The notes under the pieces: model-generated | The model's database searches: none | What the model saw: the letters and a program-made list of their open reading frames with translations, nothing else | Told to the model about the DNA's origin: nothing | From: Beroe forskalii | Lineage: Eukaryota > Ctenophora > Nuda > Beroida > Beroidae | Length of the DNA: 64,000 bases | Assembly: GCA_011033025.1 (NCBI GenBank) | Contig: WFMF01000248.1 | Coordinates: forward strand, 186,001 to 250,000 | Direction: 5' to 3' | Translations under genes and position numbers: made by a program | Shown: positions 1 to 11,700 of the stretch, piece by piece | How the letters are laid out: each line of letters opens with the position of its first letter | How positions within the stretch are numbered: position 1 is the stretch's first letter

Positions 1-440
1 ACCACTTAGTCCGCACTTACGAAACCAGGAAATATTGTGTGCAGTGCTGTGATCCACTAACGTGATCAACTGATCAAGTCAGCTAGAATCGAACTTTTGC
101 TGTTAAAACCAGTGATGTCATTTTACTTTCAGTATGTTTCCTTTTATGGTGCGAAATACGTTCTCTATTTTGCCTGTAGAGTGTAGCCGTATTAGGAGTT
201 TGATATTGAATATAACGCCCTGTGAACTAGCTTCATCAATGAAATTAATCATAATGGCCAAGATCAAAACTGAGGTCTGAGGATGCAGATAGATATTACT
301 GAGTTACTGAGTTAAGACCTCATCGTCGGCATCACAAATTTAACGTCTCAATTTCAAGATAGGGTTTAAAAAATTCCGTTGAAATTGGGTAAATTTTGAA
401 ATTGAATTTAACATGAAGATACTAAATCGCAACATTTCAG

Positions 441-2194
441 AGTTATCACGGTTAACGTCCATGGACACAGAGACCCCGAGTGACTCGGTGTTACGGCAGA
501 GTCCAACCTGTGCCAGCGAAGACAACCAGGTCAACCTCCGGAAACTGGCTGAGATGCAGGACGAGTTCTTCAGGTACTTTCATCCGCAGTACGGATATGA
601 TTGAGGCAGAACTATATCATGCCTCAAAATTCATATTTATGTGACGTTTATTCTGTCAATCTCGTGTGATATTGAATGTAATCTTCTTTCACAATCACAT
701 TAGTGAGTCCTTAGGAAATTCTGTTTTATAAGAACTAAAACTTTTGACCCATTATTGCCTCTATCCCTACCACGGAAGTTGAGTTAAGCATTAAAAATCT
801 AAGTTTAGTGCTGAATTCTCCTACCGATTTAGTTTAATGATAAAACAACTGAACTCCTCTCTGTCTCTTCCCAGGTAGTAGAATCAAGCACCTTAGTTTA
901 AAGTTCAGTGCTAGATTCTCCCACCGTTTTTTTAATTCAATGATTAATCAACTAAACTTCTCTCTCTTCCCCAGCCAGTAGAATCTAACATTAGAATTAG
1001 CATTAAACTCCCTCCCCTCCCTTTGTGTTTAAATCCCTCCTCTCTGCAGTAGAATCTAGGATTAAACTCCCTTCCTCCGCAGGCGTTTAGCGGAGCAGCA
1101 CGAGGACTTCCTGCGCTCCTTCATCTCCTCCCAAACAGACATGTACCAAGCCCTGAACACGGGGCTGCGGAATGTGAACGGCAAGCGGCCCTTCCCCTCC
1201 CCCACCGGGGAGGAGGACGTGGACAAGTACAAGGACCAGGAACTCGTGGCGTGGCTCAGACTTCACCACTTCCACGACGACACCATCAGGAAGGTGAGCT
1301 GCAGAAGGTGAGGCGTGAGCAGCAGGAAGGTGAGCAGCAGGAAGGTGAGCAGCAGGAAGGTGAGCTGCAGAAAGGTGAGGCGTGAGCAGCAGGAAGGTGA
1401 GCAGCAGGAAGGTGAGCAGCAGGAAGGTGAGCAGCAGGAAGGTGAGCAGCAGGAAGGTGAGCAGCAGGAAGGTGAGCAGCAGGAAGGTGAGCAGCAGGAA
1501 GGTGAGCAGCAGGAAGGTGAGCAGCAGGAAGGTGAGCAGCAGGAAGGTGAGGCGTGAGCAGCAGGAAGGTGAGGCGTGAGCAGCAGAAATAGGACTAGGA
1601 TTTAAAGGGTAAGGTACTAGGAATAGGAAATAGGAATAGGAACTAGGAATAAGAACTAGGAATAGGAACTAGGAAAAAGAACTAGGATTTAGGAAGGTGA
1701 GCTGCAGGAGGGTGAGCGCGAACAGTCCCTGAGTCTGGAGTCCGGTGTCAGGAGTTTTGTTTAAATATTGAGATACTCAGATCAGACTGTTGCGGTCCCA
1801 ATATCGATATTAATAATTAATTATGACTCTGCTCAACACTGGCACTTCACTATTCCTATACTAATCCTATTCTTTAACAGATCATCAAGGAAGAATTTAC
1901 ATTGGAAGATTTCTATAGGAACGTCACTAAGGAAGACTTAAGGGATATTGGATTAAAGTAAGTCAATTCCACAAATTCAAAAATTAGATTACAGCTGCGA
2001 ATGAGATGCCTGAAGTTTCTATTCTTTTTAATTTATAGGCTTCTTTGGAACCAAAAAGATAAGTTGTTAAAGTTAAAACTGGGAAACTAAAACTCTTTTA
2101 CTTCAGGGTGGGACCCAGGTGTCGACTTTGGGAGTGTATTGGGAGGTTACAGAAGGCAGGGCCCGAGCAACTCAACGGTTCCCATCTGAGGTGA
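441..2194 (+). CDS. MAP3K5: ASK1/MAP3K5-like kinase, C-terminal exons (partial)
   Basis: Four exons join in phase: 441-573, 1083-1293, 1881-1957 and 2107-2194 (stop TGA 2192-2194). The gene continues upstream of the window; only the tail after the kinase domain is here. Exons 1-2 encode a charged helical stretch ([20 protein letters not shown]) like the C-terminal coiled coil of ASK kinases. Exons 2-4 encode a SAM-like domain: [18 protein letters not shown], then [20 protein letters not shown], then [11 protein letters not shown]. This order matches the C-terminal SAM of vertebrate MAP3K5/6/15. ASK kinases relay oxidative and other stress to the JNK and p38 cascades in the cytoplasm, and the coiled coil and SAM promote oligomerisation. 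Acceptors all end in AG and donors in GT. MAP3K5, 6 and 15 cannot be told apart from this fragment, and invertebrates often have a single ASK. Intron 2 begins with a minisatellite. The gene converges on the - strand CSPP1-like gene. Confidence 0.82.
1294..1590 (+). repeat. 15-bp minisatellite repeating a splice donor
   Basis: About 18 copies of a 15-bp unit, GTGAGCAGCAGGAAG, start at the first base of MAP3K-like intron 2. Each unit junction reads AGGAAG|GTGAGC, so every copy recreates the exon-end and donor consensus. A few variant units (GTGAGCTGCAGAAG, GTGAGGC) interrupt the array. Units are open in two frames, giving spurious long open frames. Confidence 0.93.
1591..1880 (+). repeat. Degenerate purine-rich short repeats in MAP3K intron
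   Basis: From about 1595 to 1700 the intron is an imperfect repeat of AGGAACTAGGAATAG-type units. The remainder up to the acceptor at 1880 is unique AT-rich sequence with nothing recognisable. Confidence 0.6.
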
Positions 2195-2760
2195 AGTCGA
2201 ACGAATGCTGAAACGTCCAGTCATTGGACGTTGCTTTGGCTTTAACAGAGATCGCTACATACAGCAAGCCCTTTCTTCACACTAGATCAAGAAGCGCTGC
2301 GTTCATTGCGTCGAATAACTTTTAAAAGTTTTAAAGTTGGACTCCGTCGCACCAACTACCACATTTTGCCGCACAATATAATGTATGATATACAATGTTC
2401 GAACGCGTGATTTTACTGTTAATATGTGAATTGTGAATATGTCGTGGGTTATGGAAACAAGTCATGGTTATGTGGATATTGTGATTTGTGTCAGGAAATT
2501 GTTAATGCTGAATCATCAGATAGATAGAGTTAGTGAATGAAAAGACTGACATTGAAAATGTGTTCTATTTCTGATTTTTGTTTTTATTATTTTCTACTCA
2601 GATTCAATAATTTTCTTATAAAACTCTTCATTTTTAAATTTAATATTCGATATCAAGCTTCTGTGTTCTTAATTTGTAACGATAATAACTATAAGTTTTA
2701 TGATTGAAATGAGAATTCAAATCAAATGTATTTTGTCATACCACATACGATGTCTGACCT
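2195..2760. other. Intergenic / 3' flank of MAP3K-like gene
   Basis: This stretch follows the MAP3K-like stop codon. It is AT-rich with no coding signal, and no clear AATAAA lies close to the stop. I see nothing else in it. Confidence 0.5.
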
Positions 2761-2828
2761 TACTCCATGTTACAGAGCCTTATTTTGCGCGCGCAAGTGC
2801 GCCTCTTCAGCGGCTCAGCGCGCTCGCG

Positions 2829-3199
2829 CTCCCTAAGCCCGCACAGATGTGTGTACGCGCAGCGCGCTTCCCTCCTGAGGAAGTGCGCAACGCAAACGAA
2901 AGTACGAAACAGCACTACAGCACAGCTGGATATACGTTTCAAATACGTGACAAAACAGGGATATACGTGTTTATTGCTAAACACGTATATCCCTGTTTGC
3001 GTTGCGCGGCGCATACACACACCTTTGCGGGCTTAGGAAACGTGAACTGATTAGCAAGGAAGTGCGTTCCCATAACCAGGGGAGTCGCGAAACGCTTGCC
3101 GCGCACTCCGTGCTTGCTAAACACGTATATCCCTGTCTGCGTTGCGCGGCGCGCTTCCTCAGGTAGGGTAGCGCGGCGCGCGAACGCACACCTATGCAG
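2829..3199. repeat. GC-rich palindromic repeat cluster
   Basis: A GC-rich island in AT-rich DNA. The segment near 2829-2900 (CCTAAGCCCGCACAGATGTG onward) returns in inverted orientation near 3000-3036 (ACACACACCTTTGCGGGCTT). A near-perfect hairpin at about 2956-2996 has arms CAGGGATATACGTGTTTA and TAAACACGTATATCCCTG around a 4-base loop. Related sequence occurs again at 3113-3195 and at 27060-27210. It looks like the end or core of a mobile element; no transposase is present. Confidence 0.7.
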
Positions 3200-6100
3200 T
3201 TGCCCTACTTTTTTTTCACGGCACCTCTTATTTATTCATGAAATTTCAAACTTATTTTGTGCGCGCACAACGTAGTTTTCCCATTTTTTAGATAATTTTA
3301 ATTTTTATAGTTATTTAAGAACAAGAACGGAACCGGAACTTAGATCTTAGAACAAGATCGTAGAACTGGATTTAGATCTTAGAACAAGATCGTAGAACTG
3401 GATTTAGATCTTAGAACAAGATCATGGAACCGGAACAAGATCGTGGAACAGGATTTAGATCTTAGAACAAGATCATGGAGCCGGAACAAGATCGTGGAGC
3501 AGGATCGTAGAACTGGATTTAGATCTTGGAACAGGATCATGGAACCGGAACAAGATCGTGGAACAGGATCGTAGAACTGGATTTAGATCTTGGAACAGGA
3601 TCATGGAGCCGGAACAAGATCGTGGAACAGGATCGTAGAACTGGATTTAGATCTTGGAACAGGATCATGGAACCGGAACAAGATCGTGGAACAGGATTTA
3701 GATCTTGGAACAGGATCATGGAACAGATCGTGGAACTGGATGTAGATCTTGGAACAGGATCATGGAACTGGAACAAGATCTTGGAACAGGATCGTGGAAC
3801 TGGATGTAGATCTTGGAACAGGATCACAGGAACCGGAACAACAAGATCGTGGAACAGGATCGTGGAACTGGATTTAGATCTTGGAACCGGAACAAGATCG
3901 TGGAACAGGATTTAGATCTTGGAACAGGATCGTGGAACTGGATGTAGATCTTGGAACAGGATCATGGAACTGGAACAAGATCTTGGAACAATATCGTGGA
4001 ACTGGATGTAGATCTTGGAACAGGATCAAGGAACCGGAACAAGATCGTGGAACAGGATCGTGGAACTGGATTTAGATCTTGGAACAGGATCTTGGAACCG
4101 GAACAAGATCGTGGAACTGAACAAGATCTTGGAACAGGATCGTGGAACTGGATGTAGATCTTGGAACAGGATCACGGAACCGGAACAAGATCGTGGAACA
4201 GGATCGTAGAACTGGATTTAGATCTTGGAACAGGATTGTGGAACTGGATTTAGATCTTGGAACAGGATCGTGGAAAAGGATCGTAGAACTGGATTTAGAT
4301 CTTGGAACAGGATCATGGAACTGGAACAAGATCTTGGAACAGGATCGTGGAACTGGATGTAGATCTTGGAACAGGATCACGGAACCGGAACAAGATCATG
4401 GAACAGGGTCGTAGAACTGGATTTAGATCTTGGAACAGGATCGTGGAACTGGATTTAGATCTTGGAACAGGATCATGGAAACCGAACAAGATCGTGGAAC
4501 AGGATCGTAGAACTGGATTTAGATCTTGAAACAGGATCTTGGAACCGGAACAAGATCGTGGAACAGGATTTAGATCTTGGAACAGGATCGTGGAACTGGA
4601 TGTAGATCTTGGAACAGGATCATGGAACTGGAACAAGATCTTGGAACAGGATCGTAGAACTGGATTTAGATCTTGGAACAGGATCATGGAACCGGAACAA
4701 GATCGTGGAACAGGATCGTAGAACTGGATTCTTGGATTTAGATCTTGGAACAGGATCTTGAACCGGAACAAGATCGTGGAACAGGATTTAGATCTTGGAA
4801 CAGGATCGTGGAACTGGATGTAGATCTTGGAACAGGATCATGGAACTGGAACAAGATCTTGGAACAGGATCGTAGAACTGGATTTAGATCTTGGAACAGG
4901 ATCATGGAGCCGAAACAAGATCGTGGAACAGGATCGTAGAACTGGATTTAGATCTTGGAACAGGATCATGGAGCCGAAACAAGATCGTGGAACAGGATCG
5001 TAGAACTGGATTTAGATCTAGGAACAGGATCGTAGAACATAGCTCACTAGATCGTGGAACATAGATCAATAGATCGTTGCACACTAGAACAAGATCATGG
5101 AACCGGAACAAGATCGTGGAACAGGATCGTAGAACTGGATTTAGATCTTGGAACAGGATCGTGGAACTGGATTTAGATCTTATGGAACATAGCTCACTAC
5201 ATCTTAGATCGTGGAACATAGATCAATAGATCGTAGCTGGATTTGGATCTGGAAACAGCTGATAGTGGAGCTGGATTTAGATCTTAGAACATAGCCCACT
5301 AGATCGTGGAACATAGATCAATAGATCGTAGCTCACTAGAACAAGATCATGGAACCGGAACAGGATCGTGTTACTGGATTAGATTTAGATCTTGGAACAG
5401 GATCGTGGAACTGGATTTAGAATTAGATCTTAGACCATAGTTCACTAGATCATAGATCGTGGAACGAACATTATTTAGATCCGGAACAGGATCGTGGAAC
5501 TGGATTTAGATCTTAGAACAGCTCACTAGATCATAGATTGGAACATATATCAATAGATCTAGATTGAACATTATCATGGAACTGAACAGATCTTGGAACA
5601 GGATCACGGAACTGGACAAGATCGTGGAACAGGATCGTGGAACTGGATTGACATCTTGGAACAGGATCATGGAACTGGAACAAGATCTGGATGAAGATCT
5701 TGGAACAGGATCACGGAACCGGAACAAGATCGATTCCGGTTCCGAGATCCTGTTCCAAGATCAACATCCAGTTCCACGATCTTGTTCCAAGATCTTGTTC
5801 CAGTTCCATGATCATGTTCCAAGATCTAAATCCAGTTCCACGATCCTGTTCCAAGATCTAAATCCAGTTCTACGATCCTGTTCCACGATATTGTTCCGGT
5901 TCCGTGATCCAGTTCCAAGATCTACATCCAGTTCCACGATCCTGTTCCAGGATCTAAATCCTGTTCCACGATCTTGTTCCGGTTCCAAGATCCTGTTCCA
6001 AGATCTAAATCCAGTTCTACAATCCTGTTCCACGATCTTGTTCCGGTTCCATGATCCTGTTCCAAGATCTAAATCCAGTTCCACGATCCTGTTCCAAGAT

Positions 6101-8435
6101 CTTGTTCCAGTTCCATGATCCAGTTCCAAGATCTACATCCAGTTCCACGATCCTGTTCCAGGATCTAAATCCTGTTCCACGATCTTGTTCCGGTTCCAAG
6201 ATCCTGTTCCAAGATCTAAATCCAGTTCTACAATCCTGTTCCACGATCTTGTTCCGGTTCCATGATCCTGTTCCAAGATCTAAATCCAGTTCCACGATCC
6301 TGTTCCAAGATCTAAATCCAGTTCTTTGGCCCTGTTCCACGATCTTGTTCCGGTTCCGTGATCCTGTTTCAAGATCTACATCCAGTTCCACGATCCTGTT
6401 CCAAGATCTTGTTCCAGTTCCATGATCCTGTTCCAAGATCGAAATCCAGTTCTACGATCCTTTTCCACGATCCTGTTCCAAGATCTAAATCCAGTTCCAC
6501 GATCCTGTTCCAAGATCTAAATCCAGTTCTACGATCCTTTTCCACGATCTTTTTCCGGTTCCGTGATCCTGTTCCAAGATCTACATCCAGTTCCACGATC
6601 CTGTTCCAAGATCTTGTTCCAGTTCCATGATCCTGTTCCAAGATCGACATCCAGTTCCACGATCCTGTTCCAAGATCTAAATCCTGTTCCACGATCTTGT
6701 TCCGGTTCCAAGATCCTGTTCCAAGATCTAAATCCAGTTCTACGATCCTGTTCCACAATCTTGTTCCGGTTCCATGATCATGTTCCAAGATCTAAATCCA
6801 GTTCTACGATCCTGTTCCACGATCTTGTTCCGGTTCCGTGATCCTGTTCCAAAATCTAAGGTTCCAAGATCTAAATCCAGTTCGTAATGATCCTGTTCCA
6901 AGATCTAAATCCAGTTCCATTTGAACGAGTGATGTGTTTTACTGGTCCCTAATGACTTGAATCGTGTTTGAATGAGCAATATTTAGTTGTTTTCCTACTC
7001 AAAGTTTTCCAAACACATCCTGTCAAGATCAAATCCAGTTCCATCGATCCCAATCCAAGATTCGATCGACCGACGAACGTTAAATCCAGTTCTACCTTAA
7101 ATCCAGTTCTACGATCCTGTTCCAAGATCTTGTTCCGGTAAATCCTGTTCCAAGATCGATCCAGTTTCCTGTTCCCGTGATCCTGTTCCAAGATCTACAT
7201 CCAGTTCCATGATCCTGTTCCAAGATCTGAATCCAGTTCCACGATCCTGTTCCAAGATCTAAATCCAGTTCTACGATCCTGTTCCAAGATCTTGTTCCAG
7301 TTCCGTGATCCTGTTCCAAGATCTACATCCAGTTCCCACGATCCTGTTCCAAGATCTTGTTCCAGTTCCATGATCCTGTTCCAAGATCTAAATCCAGTTC
7401 TACGATCCTTTTCCACGATCCTGTTCCAAGATCTAAATCCAGTTCCACGATCCTGTTCCAAGATCTAAATCCAGTTCTACGATCCTGTTCCACGGTCTTG
7501 TTCCGGTTCCGTGATCCTGTTCCAAGATCTACATCCAGTTCCACGATCCTGTTCCAAGATCTTGTTTCAGTTCCACGATCCTGTTCCAAGATCTTGTTCC
7601 AGTTCCATGATCCTGTTCCAAGATCTACATCCAGTTCCACGATCCTGTTCCAAGATATAAATCCTGTTCCACGATCTTGTTCCGGTTCCAAGATCCTGTT
7701 CCAAGATCTAAATCCAGTTCCACGATCCTGTTCCACGATCTTGTTCCGGTTCCGTGATCCTGTTCCAAGATCTACATCCAGTTCCACGATCCTGTTCCAA
7801 GATCTTGTTCCAGTTCCATGATCCTGTTCCAAGATCTACATCCAGTTCCACGATCCTGTTCCAAGATCTAAATCCTGTTCCACGATCTTGTTCCGGTTCC
7901 AAGATCCTGTTCCAAGATCTAAATCCAGTTCTACGATCCTGTTCCACGATCTTGTTCCGGTTCCATGATCCTGTTCCAAGATCTAAATCCAGTTCTACGA
8001 TCCTGTTCCACGATCTTGTTCCGGCTCCATGATCCTGTTCCAAGATCTAAATCCAGTTCTACGATCCTGTTCCACGATCTTGTTCCGGTTCCATGATCCT
8101 GTTCCAAGATCTAAATCCAGTTCTACGATCCTGCTCCACGATCTTGTTCCGGCTCCATGATCTTGTTCTAAGATCTAAATCCTGTTCCACGATCTTGTTC
8201 CGGTTCCATGATCTTGTTCTAAGATCTAAATCCAGTTCTACGATCTCGTTCTAAGATCTAAATCCAGTTCTACGATCTTGTTCTAAGATCTAAGTTCCGG
8301 TTCCGTTCTTGTTCTTAAATAACTATAAAAAATTAAAATTATTTTAAAAAATGGGAAAACTACGTTGTGCGCGCACAAAATAAGTTTGAAATTTCATGAA
8401 TAAATAAGTGGTGCCGTGAAAAAAAAGTAGGGCAA
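3200..8435. mobile_element. 5.2-kb foldback-type element with tandem-repeat arms
   Basis: The two ends are inverted copies of each other. The left end starts TTGCCCTACTTTTTTTTCAC (3200) and the right end is its reverse complement ending at 8435. About 130 bases of unique terminal sequence follow on each side, containing TTGTGCGCGCACAA and an AT-rich run. The rest is tandem repeats with a 64-base composite unit of four related modules such as GGAACAGGATCGTAGA and CTGGATTTAGATCTTG. All repeats left of about 5733 read GGAAC-GGATC and all to the right read GATCC-GTTCC, so the element is a giant inverted repeat with arms near 2.5 kb. This is the architecture of foldback (FB/Galileo/TU-like) DNA transposons. 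No transposase is present. I could not define a target-site duplication. The long open frames inside are repeat artefacts. Confidence 0.85.
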
Positions 8436-8727
8436 AAATGACGTCACCCATCAGCCTGGAATTTATCATTGTAAATATTAAATGCAACAATATTAAATGC
8501 AACAATATTAAATGCAACTGAATATTAAATGCAACAATATTGAATGCAACAAAAAGAAGGGCTGGTAATATATCACAGTTGCCAGGCGTTGACAGGCCAG
8601 AAAACGCCTGGCTCTGGCAACACTCGCCGATGGGGGGGGGGGAGTGTTTTACAGAAGCCAAAAATTGCAGACATTTATGACTCAGGTACGCCAGGTCACC
8701 GACAAAATGCAAGAGAAAACACGGCCC
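8436..8727. repeat. Short tandem repeat and 3' flank of CSPP1-like gene
   Basis: From 8472 to 8552 there are about five copies of an AATATTAAATGCAAC unit. A G10 run lies near 8632-8642. The rest is the region downstream, on the - strand, of the last recognised CSPP1-like exon. I found no further exon here with confidence. Confidence 0.6.
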
Positions 8728-11700
8728 TTACCTCGGGGCACCATTTCCAGGCCGACCAAAGTAATCGAGGGAGTGTTGGAAGTGCTTGAACTCCTCATCA
8801 CGAGACTCCTTCTTAGCTTTCTCCTTCACAACGCTCTTTTCATCAATCTGTTTCCGGAGTTCGTTCAGATACGATTCCTGGTTCCGCAGCATCTGAGAGA
8901 TACGTGTATCAGCATTGGGTAAAGTTCAAGAATTGTGTAGGTAATTGGTATTACCTAATTTTGGGATTCGAAACAAGATTCTTGCACAGCGAGAGTACGT
9001 ATCTTGTTTTCTTCAAAAATCTTGTTTTCTTCGTAATTCTATGAGTACATGTTAGCATGTTTCTTTGTTTGACGTTGTTGCGCACAACGCCAGACGTGGT
9101 GGCAGTATGCTGTATGACAGGTATCACCGTTTTAATATTTCAGATCACGTTTCTCGGACACCTCACACCAAAACAACAGACAACCCGCTTAATTAAAATA
9201 GAAAAGAAAATGTCACTTACAGCAGAGTAAACCGTTCCAATTGGCTTCTGAGATTTAAAGCGCGGGTCTTCATGACTAACATCGTTATCACCTGGGGATA
9301 TTGATATCTTCAGAAGAGAGTATGGTGTCACATTCAATGTTGTTATACCAAGTGAGATTGCGGATCAAAAGTTATGCTCGATCATACAGGCGTAAACTTG
9401 AATATTGCTAAACATGTTTATCCCTGTGTGCTCAAATTCCATTCGACCGTTTTACATATTTGAGATAAGAGTTCCTAGAAAAAACTGCCCGAAGAGGACA
9501 AGGAAGGTAGGAACTGGTTAATTATTCACTCTATAACTCATGGGAGAGAGAGAGTATTTGGCTAAATCCTTCTGACACACCCGTCTCTGCTAGATATACA
9601 GCAAACCAAATGATTCAACTTGATAGTGTGGACCAGATTCGAGTGAAGGTAATCCCGTGTACGACTGCAGAAAAAGTAGTATGGCTGGTCATTCACTCGT
9701 CAAGGAAGGCGTGTTAGAAGTAGGAGGGGTTTGACATCACTCATCAAGGAAGGCGTGGTAGGAGAAGGAGGGGCTGTCATCACTCGTCAAGGAAGGCGTA
9801 GTAGTAGTAAGAGGGGCTGGTCAGTGGTCACTGGTCATCACTCGTCAAAGAAGGCATGGTATGAGTAGGAGAGGCTGGTTATCACTCGTCAGGGAAGGCG
9901 TGGTAGGAGTAGGAGGGGATGGTCATCACTCGTCCAGGAAGGTGTGGTAGGAGAAGGAGAGGCTGGTCATCACTCGTCAGGGAAGGCGTGGTAGGAGTAG
10001 GAGGGGCTGATCATCACTCATCAAAGAAGGTGTGGTAGGAGTAGGAGGGACTGGTCATCAGTCGTCGGAGAAGGCGTTGCAGGAGCAGGCGTGGTCAACA
10101 ATTGTAGTGAATAATGACTCCACCCGCAGTGGGGGCTTTATATATGTGCCTGTTGACACCCAATCAAACATGACGAATGCACGCATTCCACATTCCAAAC
10201 ATGTGACGTTGACACCATTCGTATGTTATGACGTATGACGTATTTTGATACGTACGCATTCCACATTCCAACCATTTGACGTTGACACCATTCGTATGTT
10301 ATGACGTATGACGTATTTTGATTCGTACGCATTCCACATACCAACCATGTGACGTTGACACCATTCGTATGTTATGACGTATTTTGATTCTCACCTATTC
10401 CAGCCATATGACGTTGACACCATTTGTATCCAATGACGAATCAAACATTGATTTGCACGCATTCCACATTTTATCCCTAACGTTGACAAGCAGAGCTCGC
10501 AAAAACTGATCGAAGAAGAGCTGCGGGAGTATGAACAGTGCTCGGTTCTTTCACCCAAGTTTTTGACGTGTTTATTTCGACCTATGAACACACATACGTG
10601 CTACTCAAGTATTTCGCAGATCATTGGCAAATACCAGTTTCCCAAGTGAATAAATAGAAAACATGTGCCCAGTTTTTCCCACGCGCGCGGCTTGCGCGCA
10701 CAATTTATGTTTCACTAAATGCTTTTAGATGAAATTTGTACCACGTAAACAAACTCGCGCGTTTCATAAATTCCAATTTTCACGGGGCAAGTGCCAAAAT
10801 TAGGAATTTAGTGGCCATTGGTTGGGCGAGCCACATTTAGGCTGTATTAATTACGCGAAGTTTAAAATCAATGCTACATTGTGGTTGAATCAAAGGTGAA
10901 CATTCATTCGACATTCATGCAAATTTATCAGTGCTTTCTTTGGGTATCACCTGCAAAAGAACTGTTAAAATATTCAGATTCCTGTTTTAACTACGATCTT
11001 TTGTGAATATTGTTAGTCCTTCATAAATGCGTATAATCAAACAAATATACACTTATTTGGGAGGTCATGAAATCAATGAAAATTGGAATAGGAAATGAGG
11101 AGTACGAGGCCTTTTCATGACAATCTAATCGCTACAAACCACGCAAAACAGGCTAACAATTTACATATTGTGTCAAACAGGTTCCATATAAATTGTGCTA
11201 TCATGTACAATACTAGGGGTTCTGTCTGTTTACCGTCTATATACAATCTATCTAGTAGGAGAGGGGGCACAATACTCGGCCTCGACATACAGCCTGTGGG
11301 TTACAACGAGATGATAAGCTACTATAAGGGGCTACGATCAAATAAGTTGTTTCTCTATTCTCTGAAAATCAAATTAGTTACTTCAATATTGACACTATTC
11401 TGAGTATTCGCTCATCTCTGAAAATCAAGTTTTGCACACTTTGCAACTAGATGACATGGACTTCTGAAAAAGATAAGATTTAAATGACTGAATGAAAAAT
11501 AATCTTCATGTCTCATGTCGCTTCATTTTGGATTTGTCTCTGAATTTAGAAAACCCGGATGGCTCAGCCCTCAGCCACAGGAACGACTGGAATTCGTCAC
11601 CGAATTAATCACTGCTTTCCTGGACTTGCAATGATTAGAAATTGATACCAGCATGTCGAATGTGCTGGATTTGTATTAGTAGATTGGAATATGTCAAGCA

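Noticed and set aside
3526-8043. Many long open frames of Trp-Asn-Arg-Ile / Phe-Gln-Asp-Leu type repeats
   Set aside because: They occur on both strands and several frames of the foldback tandem repeat and have no start or splice logic.
11095-11403. 102-residue reading frame in the CSPP1-like intron
   Set aside because: No family resemblance, and it lies in a region with no splice or polyadenylation support.
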